Shown here piece by piece: positions 29,501 through 44,500 of a stretch of 64,000 nucleotides of DNA (the stretch's first letter is position 1; the number at the start of each line of letters is the position of its first letter). The notes below the pieces were generated by a model, which saw only the letters and a program-made list of their open reading frames with translations, was not told the DNA's origin and made no database searches. The stretch is from Phoronis australis (taxonomy: Eukaryota > Phoronida > Phoronidae), in assembly GCA_002633005.1 (NCBI GenBank), contig NMRA01000390.1, forward strand, positions 83,544 to 147,543. Reading direction: 5' to 3'. The translations under genes were made by a program, and so were the position numbers.

Positions 29501-32500
29501 CATGTCATTAAGGATATCTCAAACCTTATTCACAACAATTGGCTATTTTCACAATATTTCAGACTCTAGCTAAATTCCTTATCTTCATTCTCGGGAACTT
29601 CAAATACAAAATAAATACCAAGTAGTGAGAAAAAAGATTTAGCAGAACCACCTTGGAACTGCACAACCGCAAGGAAATTTATTCACTACTAATCCGAGGT
29701 CAAAGGTTATAGGCCTGTCACTCACATCGAATCTCTGGCAGACCAGCTCCATATGTACCCTCAGTCCATTTAATCACAGAGTCGCCACAATATTGAATCA
29801 ATGACATGTTCATATGATAGAAAGATGCTAGGGAAAATGAAGACAAAACAAAGTTTGATCCTAAGGGAGTTGTCTGTGTGTGTGAATACATACAACTGCT
29901 GAGAACAAATGTACGAGTCGCCTCACGCCTCTGTGTTCACGAACACAGCAAGTTGTGAAAAGAGATAAATCTTCACCAAAATTCCTTAATTTGATAATTA
30001 GGTAATTTGACATTTCGCTGTTTCAATCTCAAGCTCACGACGTGCTTTAATCACCGACTTCTGTTATCCATTTCCTGGCTTCATATCAGTCTTCCGGTGT
30101 GTGGTGTATAACAATGAACTGTTGAATACAATGCACCAGCTTGACCCACTTAATATGTTGGCTTCGCCCATGACCTAGTTGGATGCATTGGAAATCGATT
30201 TGGCCAAGTTAATTACGCACTGCAAATTCAAATGAAATTGCACGTGAAAGCTGAAATAATGAACACAAGTAAGGGGTGTATAGGTTATGTTGACCGAAAA
30301 TGAGTTTTCACCGAAAAATTAATCCAAAACCTTGAGATTTTCGCAAGTCCCAACTTAATCGACCTTTTCTCGGCTGCAACAAATCAATTTAACTAGAACT
30401 TAGCAACACAAGTTCTCGAAAATGGCTTGGTGGATTTTTCTAATACTTTTCAAATTTAATATTGATCCATCGATCTCAAAAACGCAGTTAAGATTTTCAA
30501 TATAAAGGCCTAGTTTTTGCGTAATGTAAAAAAAAAGGTTTCATTAAAATTGACCGAAAGGTTATTTTCTTAAAACGAAATTTTGACTTAAGAAGGTGTT
30601 AAATTTAATAACAATAACAGCACATTAATGTACAATTATTTTTACTAGTTGAAAAAGTCTAGCGTTTTTGATATCGGAGTTAGAATGGGGGCTACTTTAA
30701 ACTAAGGTTTGAGATAACCTTACGTCAGACAGTTTATCAACCACAAGAATGGCCATCCACACATTCACCAAACTATCTTAATGACTAGAAACAAGTCATT
30801 AAGTAAATAGTTTATCAACCACAAAACTATCAATGGTTTGAGCACAGCATCAAGCTACACATGCATCACTGGTTCAAGATGGAGTAAGCCCGCATTCAAT
30901 CAAAGAAATTAACTTTTCATTTAGACCATTAACAGCTAATGCAGTTGGTCTCAACTTAGCATTCAAGTGATTTTGGTCTGACAGTTCTTATTGTTCGAGA
31001 CCATATTTGTCAAGTCATATTGTGGGTCCAAGTCATATTGTGGGTCCCAGTCATATTGTGGGTCCAAGTCTCAAGCAATAATGAGCTGTTAGTTCCTTCT
31101 AAGCCCACAAATCCCACCTATTTAGACAAAGGAACAATTCGAGAGCAACTTCATAATGGTAAATGATCTAACACATTTTTTTGCTTTTGTGACAGAAGAC
31201 GGTTTATAAGACGCTTTACAGCCAACTGCAGCATTGGACAACACCTAGACATTCATTCATCATTAACTACGTCCCACATACTATAGGCCCTTTCATATTG
31301 ACTTAACTCCCATCTGAGGGAGCGTCGACGTATACTGCGAAGTTAACTGGACCGTTCATACTGGCTTCGGTAGTTAATGAACATCGAAATAAACAGTAGG
31401 TGACACTGTCGTTATTGCAAGATTTTTTTCAATGTGACAATTTAGGAATATTAACATGTGCTAATTGACATTTTTAAATCGACTGGTGATTATTAAAGCA
31501 AAATTACTACTAGTGACGGCACTACCCTGTAATTTTGGACGATATCAGTGGCACCTGGCGATATCTTCGAAAGGACCGAAGTTGACCATTAATACTGCAC
31601 CGCAGCATCGACGCTCCACTCTTACATCCACCTGTTTACTGGCGCTGTTAACTTCAATCCAGGACCGAAGTTAAGCGTTCATACTGACCGCAACTCCCCA
31701 AAACATTGACGCGTCAACGTTAGTATGAAAGGCCCTTATGCTATGGAAGATCATCCTAAATTGAGGAACTCCTTTTCACTATAAGTGAGACAGTGAAACT
31801 TGTCGGTATTTTAAAGTTATCAATGTGTACAGTAGATTTCATCATGACATCACCTTCAAATTTTGCTACATTGTTGCTCCGACACTAAGTTTTAGGACCA
31901 ATTGCTTTGAAATTTTTCATGTGTTAGTTTCTGTACTCAGCTATTATCGAGTGCAGCATAACCATAAGTTGCTTAATTTCAAGATGACGGATATGACAAG
32001 TTTTCATCCATTTTCAATCGTGCTGGGGTGCCATTTTAAACAGGAAGGGGCAATGATGTGAATTTTTGCATGTGAATTCTCTGATGTATATTCGAAAATT
32101 TTACGGAATTATGTGAAACTATGCTGTTAGATAAAGTTTTGAACGGGCTTTCAGAAGATATCCTCCATTTTTTACTAAGACGTCTGCTTTTCGAATTATT
32201 CCAGAATTTCTGATAATGTTTGTTTGTTGATTGATTTCCCTGCACTTATGTTGGTTTACCTTATATAAAACAAGACTGCAGCCTATTTCTTACTCATTTC
32301 TGACATCTTCACTCGTTATATGAATGTTATCGTCACGCTGATCATGTTCATCATGTTCATCATGTTCATCATGTTCATCATCGTCATCGTTGTCATCATC
32401 TCCATTGAGGTCTTTTCAGTTTCGCCAAGCGTCGCTCCTCTGAGCGCTCGCTTTCATTAACAAGTTGCTAATGGTAATTTCAACAATTTACAATGTTGTA

Positions 32501-35500
32501 AACAAGTAAACTAAGGATTGAACTTTCCAATACATACCACATTCTTGTAAACTTGTCATAAACCTTCTTACTGGGGTCCTTGCTCTGCATTGAATCCCTC
32601 TTGTTCCAAAATGGCTGCAGAGAGCCAGTGGTCATGTCCTTAAACAGACCCAACCAACTGAGGTGCTCAACACTCTGCAATCATCACCAATACATTAGTT
32701 TGAATGAAGCAACAATTGATAACTACCAAACATACATCATCAACCAAAACATTCAAAAACAAACCCACAAATTCACACACAGAAGTGATATTTTTGCAAT
32801 TAAATGCTTATTTTTGTCAAGACCCTATAGAATGCAAAGCAAATCAGTTTGCTTGCTTTGTGGTTCTGTAGAGAGAGGTCACGGAGTCACAAATGATGTC
32901 ATGCCAAAGGATAATAAAACATTTTATGATAGCAGAGCCCATCATGAGTAACCAACAGTGTTACACAATGTGCGTTTACATTTCATGTTCCGAAAGTATT
33001 CTTGGATTTTTGGCTAGGTTTGCAGATGTTCTATGGAAAAAACATAAAAAACATTTGGAACAAGCAGTGATCAGAGAATTACGCAAAATCAATGAGCCAA
33101 CAAATAATGAAACATTCGTCTCACACAAACATCACAGGTCTTAAGTTCCATGCAACACTGGCTGTCCTTAAAATATTTTCACCATGGCCTAGTCTCAGTC
33201 CTAAGATGGGTAAGTAACTTTGCAAAATGTTTTAGTTTCCCACAAAATACCACCCGTACTCAAATGCACTGGGACAACCCCAGTTTTTGTTAAAATACTT
33301 CTTTAATCTTCACGGTTTTCATCATCATGGATCTTTTAGGATCAACCAACCTCCAATTTTTCCCTGAACAGTTCCATCTTTTGTTTAATATCAAATACTG
33401 CCACTGGCATTTCTCCATTGTCCACAACAATCTTCTTCTCGAGAGTCTGTATCCTAACAAAAACACATAAAACACAATTCACAGCTCCGTCCAGAACACT
33501 TAAGGAAGCAGAGACAATATATCAATTAGGCCAAATTTATTTAAAAATATGAGACATTTTTCTAGGGTCCTACATTGAGATACAACTACAGGTGAAAGGA
33601 AAATTGTTACTAGGGGACCTCACTGTAGTTGCACCCATGTCACTCGTGATCTTGTTATCCATTGATTTTCATTAGGATCCTTTGAGTAGTTCGGCAGATA
33701 GAGATACGGTGAATGACAAAAACTGACTTGAAAATAATAGACATGGCAACTAGGTGGCACAGAATATGTTAAATACATCTGAAAATCGAAAGGCATTGTC
33801 ATCTCCGTTAAAAAAACTATTTGGAAAAATTAGTGAAAAGCAATCATGGAATTCTGAAGATACAGATCAGTGCAAAAGTAAAAAACTAAAATTGTCCTCA
33901 GGGCGCAGAATACATTGAATCCATCCAAAAACTAAGAAGGTATCGTCGCACCCGAACAGAAAGTTATTTGTCACACTCCAAGAAAATCCATCAGCTAACT
34001 TCCAGGATTGAGGATAACTAACTTAAAGGTAAAAAAACTATAATTAGCACTAAGGGGCACAGCGTTAGCCAAATAGGTATGAAAGGCATTGCATCCATCG
34101 GCAGCATTATAGAAACACATTTGCCACATTTTATAAAGCTCCAGCAAGGTGTTAAAGAGATAACACAGGGGACGCAGGGCTAGGCACCCAGAAAGAGATG
34201 ACAGAAATATGCACCCTCGTAAATGTACATGAGGGCAAATAAAAAGCAAGGAAAACGATTGACTTTCATGTGGTGTGAAGGCTATCATGAGAGGTTTATC
34301 TTTAAATAACAAAAAGATTTAGGTCAATCTACAAAGAGAATGTGATAAGCATTGCCTTAATTACTAAAACGTACATCACTAAGAGTCACATGACCTATCC
34401 ATCTCCACATTAGTGGACATGAGTATGATGGACACATTCTTATCAACCACAACCATGCCGTGAATAATACGCTTACAAGAAAGTCACGCATTTCTAAAGA
34501 TATGCATGACTCTTCACCGCTCTTACTTCTGAGCGACTTTTACTGCGATCAAAGAGAGCGCGACGCCAGAGTCGGACTCAGTTGCGATGACCGCATTGTC
34601 CGGTGCGAGCAAGACCCAATTAAGTGTAATTACCCGACCATAACCTGTAGTAAACATCTCTGCCTGTGCATTAACCAACAGTTTTCATTAAAAACAAATA
34701 CCATGACAGCTGTATTCAGATGGAAAAAGCAACCAAGTTTGGTTTTCAATTTTTAAAAATCGATGAACTATTAAGCTAAAAACTACAAACATTGGGTCCG
34801 ATTGAAGACAAACGACTGTGTGTACTGATATACTCGGTAATTATCTCTGATCAAGAGTTAACAATATCACATGGATTATTCTTTTAGTATACAACTAAGC
34901 TACATTGAAACATCTATAAACAACACACAATGACTAAATTATAGAAGTCAATAACTTTTAAAACATCACTTATGGTCCAGTGTATGCCGAACTACTTTAC
35001 TCCAGGAGTAGTAAAACTAACCAAAAACTGATATTCACAAAAATGCACCAATTTCGATAGATAGCTTGTAGTTGTAATGGAACACCTGTGAAGACAACTA
35101 AGATGGCTAGCTTTGTAGTCAACGAGAGAATGCAAGCAGTGGATGAGGTTGGTCGGTGGGCAAGAGGTGTGATTTCATTTTCTATGACTGAGGAAAAGCT
35201 AGAATAGTTAATGTAGTTATTGCAATCAAAATTTCCAGAGGTTCCAAATCTTCACTTTGGCTATCACCATATTATTTTGCACTTTTGTATAAATTTTATG
35301 ATTTGAGTTCTAATAAAGATTGAACTTGAACTAATTGCACGTGTAGTTTTGTTTGTTGTGACACGTTGGGTTCACAATTAACTGACTTCTGAGTTGTTTT
35401 GATACTTCGTTTAAACACAAAATAAAAAGATAGCAACCATAACCTGTAAGAAAAAAGTAGACAGGAGTATTAAAATAAAGTAATGAAAACAGGTATGAAA

Positions 35501-38500
35501 CATATTTAAAACCAACATTCATTTGGGAAATGGCCCTTTGTCAAGATCAACGCAAATTAACATTTTAGTCTTTTTGTAAAATTTAAAATGTACCAAATTA
35601 AAACTGCAGGCTTTTTTTGCAAATGCCAGAGAAAAACAATTTGGGTGTAATAACGACCACCATTGTTAAGAAAGTAGTGCTAGCTATTACCTTTCCACTC
35701 ATTAGCTCAGATCTGGATCAATACAATGGGCGTGCTGAATAGGCATCACCAATTGAAAGTTGTCTGGGGCTTAGGGAATCAGAGCAGTGACCAGCGTAAG
35801 TGAGAAATCCTGCACATGACTTAGAAAGAAAGCCTTGTAATCTGCTTTAATTCACATATTGCATTTGACCAGGTGATGGTTTGCAGCTTGTCATTGTTCA
35901 CCCTTTCTATATCAACGGCAACGTTTAGCTTTTGAAAATCTGCTAAGAAAAACATTGTTTCCACCAGGAATATGTGAACTGTACATGAGCATTTAATATG
36001 CTGTAGTTTGCACATTTTGAAAGTATATCATTCTGCTTTTACCACCACGATTCAGTTTTAACCACCGAGAGTATGAGTTGTTAAACTGAAGCCAAGATCA
36101 GTGTCAGTCTACTGTAGTACAAACGGCACTTACCTGCGATGTTCTTTTTGTCAAAGTTTGTCACAATCTCTTATTAGCAAAAGTCTTTTATTAACTAGCA
36201 ATTGCCAATTGAGTACATGGACGCATGATGGGAATACTGTTAATATTGTAAATGCATACAAATATCTAGGATTAATGTTTACTACTACGAAAGGTTCGTG
36301 GTCTTGCGCACAGAAAACTCTATCATTACAGGCTACTAATGTAGTGAATTTAATGAGAAAAAATGTCAATGGTTTTAATGCACTCCCTGTTAAAGTTAGT
36401 TTAAAATTATTCGATTGTAAAATATTGCCGATACTTCATTATGGCTGTGAGATCTGGGGTTTTAGTGATTACGAATGTATTGAAATAGTCCACACAAAAT
36501 TTTGTAAAGAAATTTTAAATTTGCTTAGCACGGCAATTTCATCGACTGCTAGAGGTGAGATGGGTCGTTACTCCTTGATTGCTTACCGACTTCCTAGAAT
36601 TATGAAATATTGGTTCAAGTAAAACTATTAAGAACCGATGAGTAAAAAATTACATGTCATTGCTATGAATGGCAGTACAATGTGACAGAAAATGTTAATA
36701 AACCGTGCTGGGTTAATGATGTTAAGAAATTGCTATTTCAGTTTGGTTTTGGAGAAGCATGGTATAATCAGGGCGTAGGTTCCGAGACAAGCTTCATATC
36801 ACTTTTTAAACAAAGATGCAAAGATATTGATCAGCAAAAATGGCAAGATATTTTGAACAATTCGATTAAGCCGGAAGCGTACAGAACTTTTAAGTTAAAA
36901 ATGTTTTGAAAACTATTTAGATGTAATTGACAATGTAATGTTAGATCTGATATGGTAAGATTAAGATGTTCAGTGCATGCACTAATGACTGAAAAGGGTA
37001 GACACTTGAAACTTAGCAGAACAGAAAGGTTATGCCCTCTCTGTGTTAGGACATATGTCGGGTCAGAATATCATTTTGTTATCGAATGCCCATTCTACGA
37101 TGACCTAAGGAAACGACATTTGCCTGCATGGAGCTACAACAACCCCAATGTTACAAAATTCAACAGACTCATGAGTATGGATGAAAAAGATCTTATATGG
37201 TCAACATAAAAAATATGTTCATTTCGCATTCAAGCGAAGAAGAATTCGGTTTACTTCTAGTGTTTGACACTTACCTTTATTGTATTTGATGATTTGATTG
37301 TAACAAGGGCCGGAGGCCTAGTTATTGAATAAATATATAATATACAGTTGCACATAATCCGAATCGGTCATCAGTGATTGGCAACAACTTGGGTTTCTGA
37401 CCCCAGAGACTACCGTAATGGGCACTGAACTAATGACTCGTAACAGACTACTACCTGACAGTTCCGAGTCGGCTCGTTGTCGGCCACTCAAACAAAAATT
37501 CAACAAAGGTCATTTTCTGCACCACTAAAAGCACTAATATCAGCCAACAACGTACCTGTGGATACAACAACGTACCTGTGGATACAACAACGTACCTGTG
37601 GATACAACAACGTACCTGTGGATACAACAACGTACCTGTGGATACAACAACGTACCTGTGGATACAACAACGTANNNNNNNNNNNNNNNNNNNNNNNNCA
37701 ACAACATACCTGTGGATACAACAACGTACCTGTGGATACAACAACGTACCTGTGGATACAACAACGTACCTGTGGATACAACAACGTACCTGTGGATACA
37801 ACAACGTACCTGTGGATACAACAACGTACCTGTGGATACAACAACTTATGTAGCACTAACCTTTTGTCAATATCAGAGACGTCAAAACCAAGTTGGGCGG
37901 CTAAGAGACCACCTGAAACATAGCAGTTAAGTGGTCAGATAAAGCGTGTACTTCTCCACTATGCCATGTTGAGAATTAAGTAATAAGAGCATTGTAAACA
38001 CTTGTTGGCTCTTCCTGGCTGTCACAAAGCTGCTGCTGCAACACATGAATGAAGCAAGGTTAACCACAACATGTAGTGACAATGTGACCGCCCAATAGTT
38101 TCATTCTTACCAGTCCTGTAAAGACGGTCTTATAGACTACATTTACAAGAAGCATTCACCACATGACTAACAGACTGTACTGCCAGATGAACAAAATTTG
38201 AATGTTTCAAGCAAATATGATTTTCTGTTGATGTGACCTTGAAAATAGAGTCAAGGCCACCAAATTCGACAGGCGCCAGGAAAAGTATCACACACACCTT
38301 ACTGCAAACTGTGAACACAATTTGAAGCTTCCTTCTTTAGTGATCATGTCAACACTTTCGAAGTACAAAATGAACTTCTCACTTCAGTATGACCACTTGC
38401 AATCGGCGAGTAGGGTAAAATCTCAGCTCGCCATTTTGAATTTGAGGTTGTCAAATTTTTAGTACCCCGGACATCCGATATGTGTCGCTTGCAATGCGGC

Positions 38501-41500
38501 CCATTGTGATGCTTACGCGGCCCAGGTCTAGTAGGTCACGACCAAAAAATAGCAAAGAAACGGGATTGTTAAAATGAGAAACTGGGGATTTTTAATGTAG
38601 CGTTACTTATTCATAAACTTGTTAATAAAGTAAGCATGCGTATCATTCCTTTGTATTCCACAACTTTGAAATTAGTAATGTTGGAATAAAGTGTTTTTCA
38701 GAATTGCCACAGTTCCCTCAGACGCAGTGCTACAATTGATCATTTTGCCTATGCAACTAAGCCCTGTTTTAATCCTCTGCTCATGACTGAGCTAGTCATG
38801 ATATATCGGTATTACAAGCTATCACAACTTATGTGCTATTTGCATGCTGTTGCTGAAAGACACCGATAGCGTAATAAAGGTGCAAAACAGACAATTGCGC
38901 CCCCTGTGTAGTAATTGATGCCGAAAACGCCTGCGTCGCTCGTATATATATTTCTGAGAAACCTGGCCAACTTGCCACAAATCTTCAAGTAGATCTTATT
39001 TCACATAATTGTAACAAGCTTGTTTTGGAGGAGATTTATAAAACAATTACCTACGCAACTCGAAATGCATTTTTTGTTAATCACTACTAAACAAAATACA
39101 AATAAAACGCGATTGGCAACTTTAGCAAGCCATTCACACCCACAAACCTACCTGCGGTAGGGGTCATTTGCACTTTTACTCCTGAAGTTATCTCGAAATA
39201 AAGGGGCCAACTTTCATTGAAATCCTCAAATTAATAATTTTTGTAAAATTTGTCTTTTTCAATTCAGAAATAGTCAGACTTCCTTTTTAAAATATTCGGA
39301 ATTGTAATTTGTATATTTAAGTTGTTGCCAATAGATACAAACTTTTCCTAAAGGTAAATTTAGATTTATTATATTTTTATTGTCAAATTTGCCAAATTTG
39401 TTTGAAGATTGGACTGAATTATGAAGTTTCGTCGAGGCACCTTTTATCGTGAACTATCAGTCCATGATTCACAATGATACAACTGCTACTGCTGCAGAGT
39501 AGCTGAGGGGTCCTCTCCAGACAACAGTCCCAAAGTGAGGTGGGCGGCAGGGCTATGACCTAATAGATGAGGGCAAACCACAGAGGGACAGCGCAAACCG
39601 TAGTGAGGGGGAGAGGTGGCTTCAGGCTGCGTGACATGGCTGGTGACTTGGGGATCTGTGGCGCTTGAAATTTCTGGCGATCGGGGGAGAGAATAGCAGC
39701 TGTGCCACTGAGGTACTGTAATATTTTCAGTGAACCTTTATGAAAATGTAAACCATCACTAGTTAGAGTTAACAAACAAAAAGTCTAGGGGTTTTACGAT
39801 ATACGTCAATAAAAAGAGGAGTTTGTCTTCGAATAAAAACAAATATATTATGTTTCCAGGTACATAGGAACTTCAAGGTAAACGCAAACTATTGGGAGTA
39901 CATATCATTTCCTCTTGGCTTGCCACCAGTTTCGTCCCGCTGCCACTCTCTGCTTGTTGCAACTGTTTTGTTCCCTGGCGATCACCACTATCCCCTGATT
40001 ACCCCCATAGCCTCTACTTTTCCCCTTGCAGTCATTATTGTCTCCTCCTCCTGTCGCCACTATTTCCCCCAGCTAATACTATTCCCTCTGCTGTCTTCAA
40101 TTTGTCTTCAGGCGCCGTATTAGGCAACAATCCTACACCTAATAAACTGGGGACTGCAGATTCTTTCCTCGCCATGAAAAGCAGACGAGGAAACAAGAGA
40201 CACTCAAATCTCAATTTCCCAAAGTTCATGATCTCTAGAGAGTCACTAGCTTGCCTGTGTAGGAGGTGCTGTTCGAGCATGTTATTTTTCGAGCGCCTGT
40301 AGATTAACAAGATCGACAGATGGCGACAAAAGTTGACCGGCACTGAGCACTTTTTGCAACTGTTTTTTGTTGCTGTTCTGTTAGTGAGTGTTAGCTGACC
40401 TGTTTTGCAAGTGTGTGAAGGGCCTTGTCTTAAACTAAGAATAAATATATGGAAATAAAACAACAAAAATGGATCACTGAAATTTTCGAATATAATAACA
40501 TCCTTCGTCAACAGAAACAGAAATAAAGTAAAATCAAACACTATATGACAATTGAAAAAGTAAAGGATATAATTTAAGAAGTCTGAAGACTTCTTAAATT
40601 ATATCCTTTACTTTCATAAAGACCTACCATAGGGAATATTATGTTGGCCTTCTGGCGCTGACGTGGTGGAGGACAAAAACACAGTGAGCGTGCTGTACAG
40701 GAAGTGAATGTTGGGAAGCACTGCTTTCTGTGTTGAGTGGATGTTTGCAAAATAATACACATGTTTCTACACTTGAGTGGATGCAGTAGCCTCCACTGGA
40801 TGCAGTAGCCTCCACTGGATGCAGTAGCCTCCACTGGATGCAGTAGCCTCCACTGGATGCAGTAGCCTCCACTCTTGATAAGGGACAAGTTTAAGCATCC
40901 CCCTCTTGTGGTACAAAAATCTGTTCTCAGCGACATCTGCATGTAGCAAATCTGTCTGATCCATATATGTATATAGATAACAAATTCTAAATTGCGCTGA
41001 CAACCACACTGAGCAATGACAAGGAAGTGGATGTTGCAGCCAGTGGTAATACAGGGTCTTCACTTAATGACAGTGATGATAATACCACTGCAGATGACAA
41101 CATTTGTGAGCCATCAATGGCAATGAGAACTTTGACATTGGTATCAATACCAGAGCCACAGCTGTCAGTGATGATGAAAGTGATAGCCAGCATAAACACG
41201 CAACAACTAAAAGTGATCGCTAACGAGCTGAAAGTGCATCTGACGGCCACAACGACACCACACTGCCAGCATTGTTCACAGGGATCGACATAACGAGCTG
41301 CAGGTCGCATTTGCGACCTGAAATTTGGAAATGCGAGCTGAGATTTTTGTCAGCTCGTATCAAGTCGCAAAATGCTACCTGGAATTTCCAACGAATGCGA
41401 GCTGAGTTTTTACACTTCTCGACAGATACCTGGCTTATACAAAGCAGCTCTTGATAATCCGACCGTTATTTGGTTGTTGCCAAATCCAAGTTCAAAAGAA

Positions 41501-44500
41501 CACTAACCGAGAACAGCCCTCCCGATGACTTGTAAGCAAGTCGCGTGAACATGGGATATGCAGAATCGATCTTTGACGCGTTTCATTGGCTAACACTTTC
41601 GGCCACTTTTGTACATTCCCGGATTCGCCGAAGAAAGTTTCGGGCCACTGCTTAACACGTGATAAAACTTCACAAAACAACGGTGTTTCTACTAATTCTT
41701 AAGCGATCAACTTACCAAACTTTGTGGTGGACAAAAATGTTTATTTTTCACATAAGATGTCCTTATTACATGTACCAAATATCCACGACAATATCCCTGA
41801 TATCGCACTGCGGCACCGTTAGCGCGCAAGCGGTCCCAGCAGACAATCGTGACTTAGACTGAGATGTGGTTCTCCTTTTTATCGTATTAAGACAGCCAAA
41901 GTGAAAATGACAATCTTATTAATCGCCAAACGGCGGTCACGTCTTTACTTTCAGTTGCCAAGAAATTCTCAAACCCTTTATTTGTTTCTGGGGCTACATG
42001 CGCAAAATATGGTCTTTCACACGTTGTTGCCAAGTTCGTAAAGTGTAGGCCTACTCCAGCGATTCAAGTGCGTGAACTCACGCGTGCGCACCACTTCAAT
42101 GAACAGCGACAGTCCTAAATGAAAGAGTATACCGGTTTGGCTCTGGTTTATTTGAAAATGAACTCAGATTCCCAGCGGTTATAAAAGACTCGATGTCCCG
42201 GGACCGATATAACCCAGAACTGACGTTTTCCTGTTCCGATGTTTCCCGAGGTCGATGTTCTATAAACCTTGTATTCTATGCCCGTAGCCAGCTATTGCAA
42301 CAAAACTAGCACTAGATGCGAAATTGTGGTTCAAGTTAGCGAACTTTCCATTCTTCTCTTTATACACCCCCCCTCAGCAACTTTTCGCTCCCCGAACCAC
42401 CGTCGCCGTAAAGTGTTCAGACTCCTATAGAAACAACCTTTTTCCGGCTGAAAGCGGGCAGTTAAAAGCAAAATCATTCTGGGTGGCTAAAAAGGGTACA
42501 ATTTAAGTGGTAACGATATCCAGAAAGTGACCCCTACTAGATGGAGTTTGCCTCGCAAAATCGTATTATTACAACGTTTCTTACCAATGCAAGGTTTTAA
42601 TATCTTATTACCGCAAACACTGAGGTTAATGACTATGCTCACGCACAAGCCTACTCCCTACCTTTAAAGGGTTTCATAATAAGCACTCACTGATCTATTA
42701 AAAGTCCCCCCTTAAATTTTGAGAATTTCCACTTAAGCGCCCACAGTTCAAGCTAGCGCCCATCATAGCGCACTACAATCGACCGCGGGTGGTTAAAAAT
42801 TGACACGCAGCTTATATGATGTGTCACTTTCATTTTACACAACTTCAGTTTTCAAAAATGTCTTTTCACAATATGTAAAAACCAAATCCCGACTTTGTTC
42901 TATACCTCGAAAAGAAAGTTAACACTAGTGACATGCGTGTCGTTTTGTGACTGGCCTACTAGTATTTTACCCGTACTTGGAAGGTATTGAGGAGCAAACT
43001 CGCCATTACCCGAGTTAGTTTGAATCGTTGACGACTTTGATGACAGCCAGTAGCAGGCCAGATCTAACAAAATCCCGGATACTTTTTCAACGGGCATTTT
43101 CTCCCTTTTCACATCGCAAATTTAGCTACTCGAATGCACAAGTCAGTTAGAGAGCACTGATTCAACTTTCACGTCGGCAACTTGCTTTGCACTCTAGAGT
43201 CTTTCAATGGCAGTCGTGAAGAACAGTAAGGCCGTACCTGCATGAATGAAGTCAATTTCGAGATCCGAAATTTGTGAGTATTTAACGCTGCAGGTAAGAG
43301 CATAATCTAAACATTTTCTCGATGATCTAAAAAAATTATTTCGGCGCGTAAAAATGGCGGGAAAATTTTGCGACCTGGAATTTACGAATGCGAGCTAGAT
43401 TTTGAAAATGCGACCTGGGATATTGGCTAGGTCGCAAAATGCGACCTGGCGATTTTAATAGTGTCGAGCCCTGGTTCAACAACGAAAACGTCGACTCAGA
43501 GACGACAACGGACACACTACATGGGACACTAGCAATGGCAGTGAGTGACCATCTCAGGATGACCACAATAATAATGCATAGCAGCTTAAGCTGATGCTGG
43601 CATTATGACATAATCCTGAGAATGACCACAATGATGATGGATGAGAGAATGCACTAACATCTGGAACTCGTGTCAAGCCATGTAATCATATAATTAATGA
43701 ATGAACAATGAATTTAATTCAATTCATTTTCAAAATAACGACTGTTCAAGAATCACTGAAAAGCACTCTAGACATGAAAAAATTTCAATTGGAAAATCAT
43801 GAAAAACTTCACTATGCCAAGGATTGAAGTTGCGATCAGATACCATTCACAGTGCTGAAGGTGGCACTGTACAGTTAGACTGTAGCTGCGGCCAATTTGC
43901 ACTCCTAGAAATTAAGTAGTCCAGGTGTGGCAGTAGTTTTGTGATAAACACTTGTTTGTATTGGTGAACATGTGCAAGCCAAGAATTGTACGATGACCCT
44001 TGGCTTACCTCAAAATCCAACTGCTGCCTGGTGGTTTGGTAATTGGCCCAGCAAAAATACTGAGGAACATTTAATTTAAACAAACGTTTTGGGTTGTAAA
44101 AGACACATTTCCTGCCCAATTTTCAAAATTCAAGAACTTAATCACGTGTGCTTTTCACAAACTATTCAAATATGCTAAATACAAAATCTTACAACAAAAA
44201 TTTAAAAATACTATTGTCGCCCCCCAATCTGTTTATGAAGAGTCTGACATATCCAGAGAAGAGCAACATCAGCAGCCACACATGATTTAATTAACCACAA
44301 CAGCATGGTGTCTTTGATCTAAACCGGCATATTATATGGTGCGAAAACCAGTCGAGTTAGGTTCTCAATGAAGGATTCTTTTCTTGTTGGCAATGAGCAA
44401 AATCTGATAGTTTGGTTGTAGATACTGTTTTCTTCAAAATGGGAACCCCTTTAGCATTTTAGTATTGCTACCTTAGAAACATGCTCTGATTTCAGGTAGC

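Noticed and set aside
32341-32390. CRISPR-like short regular repeats
   Set aside because: Direct 9-bp head-to-tail units with no spacers, in a eukaryotic intron; it is simple sequence.
37451-37930. Long open frames on both strands across 37.5-37.9 kb
   Set aside because: Translations of the 20-bp minisatellite and of N, with no independent coding signal.
39892-40541. 136- and 168-codon overlapping frames
   Set aside because: Both strands open over the same stretch with no recognised domain.
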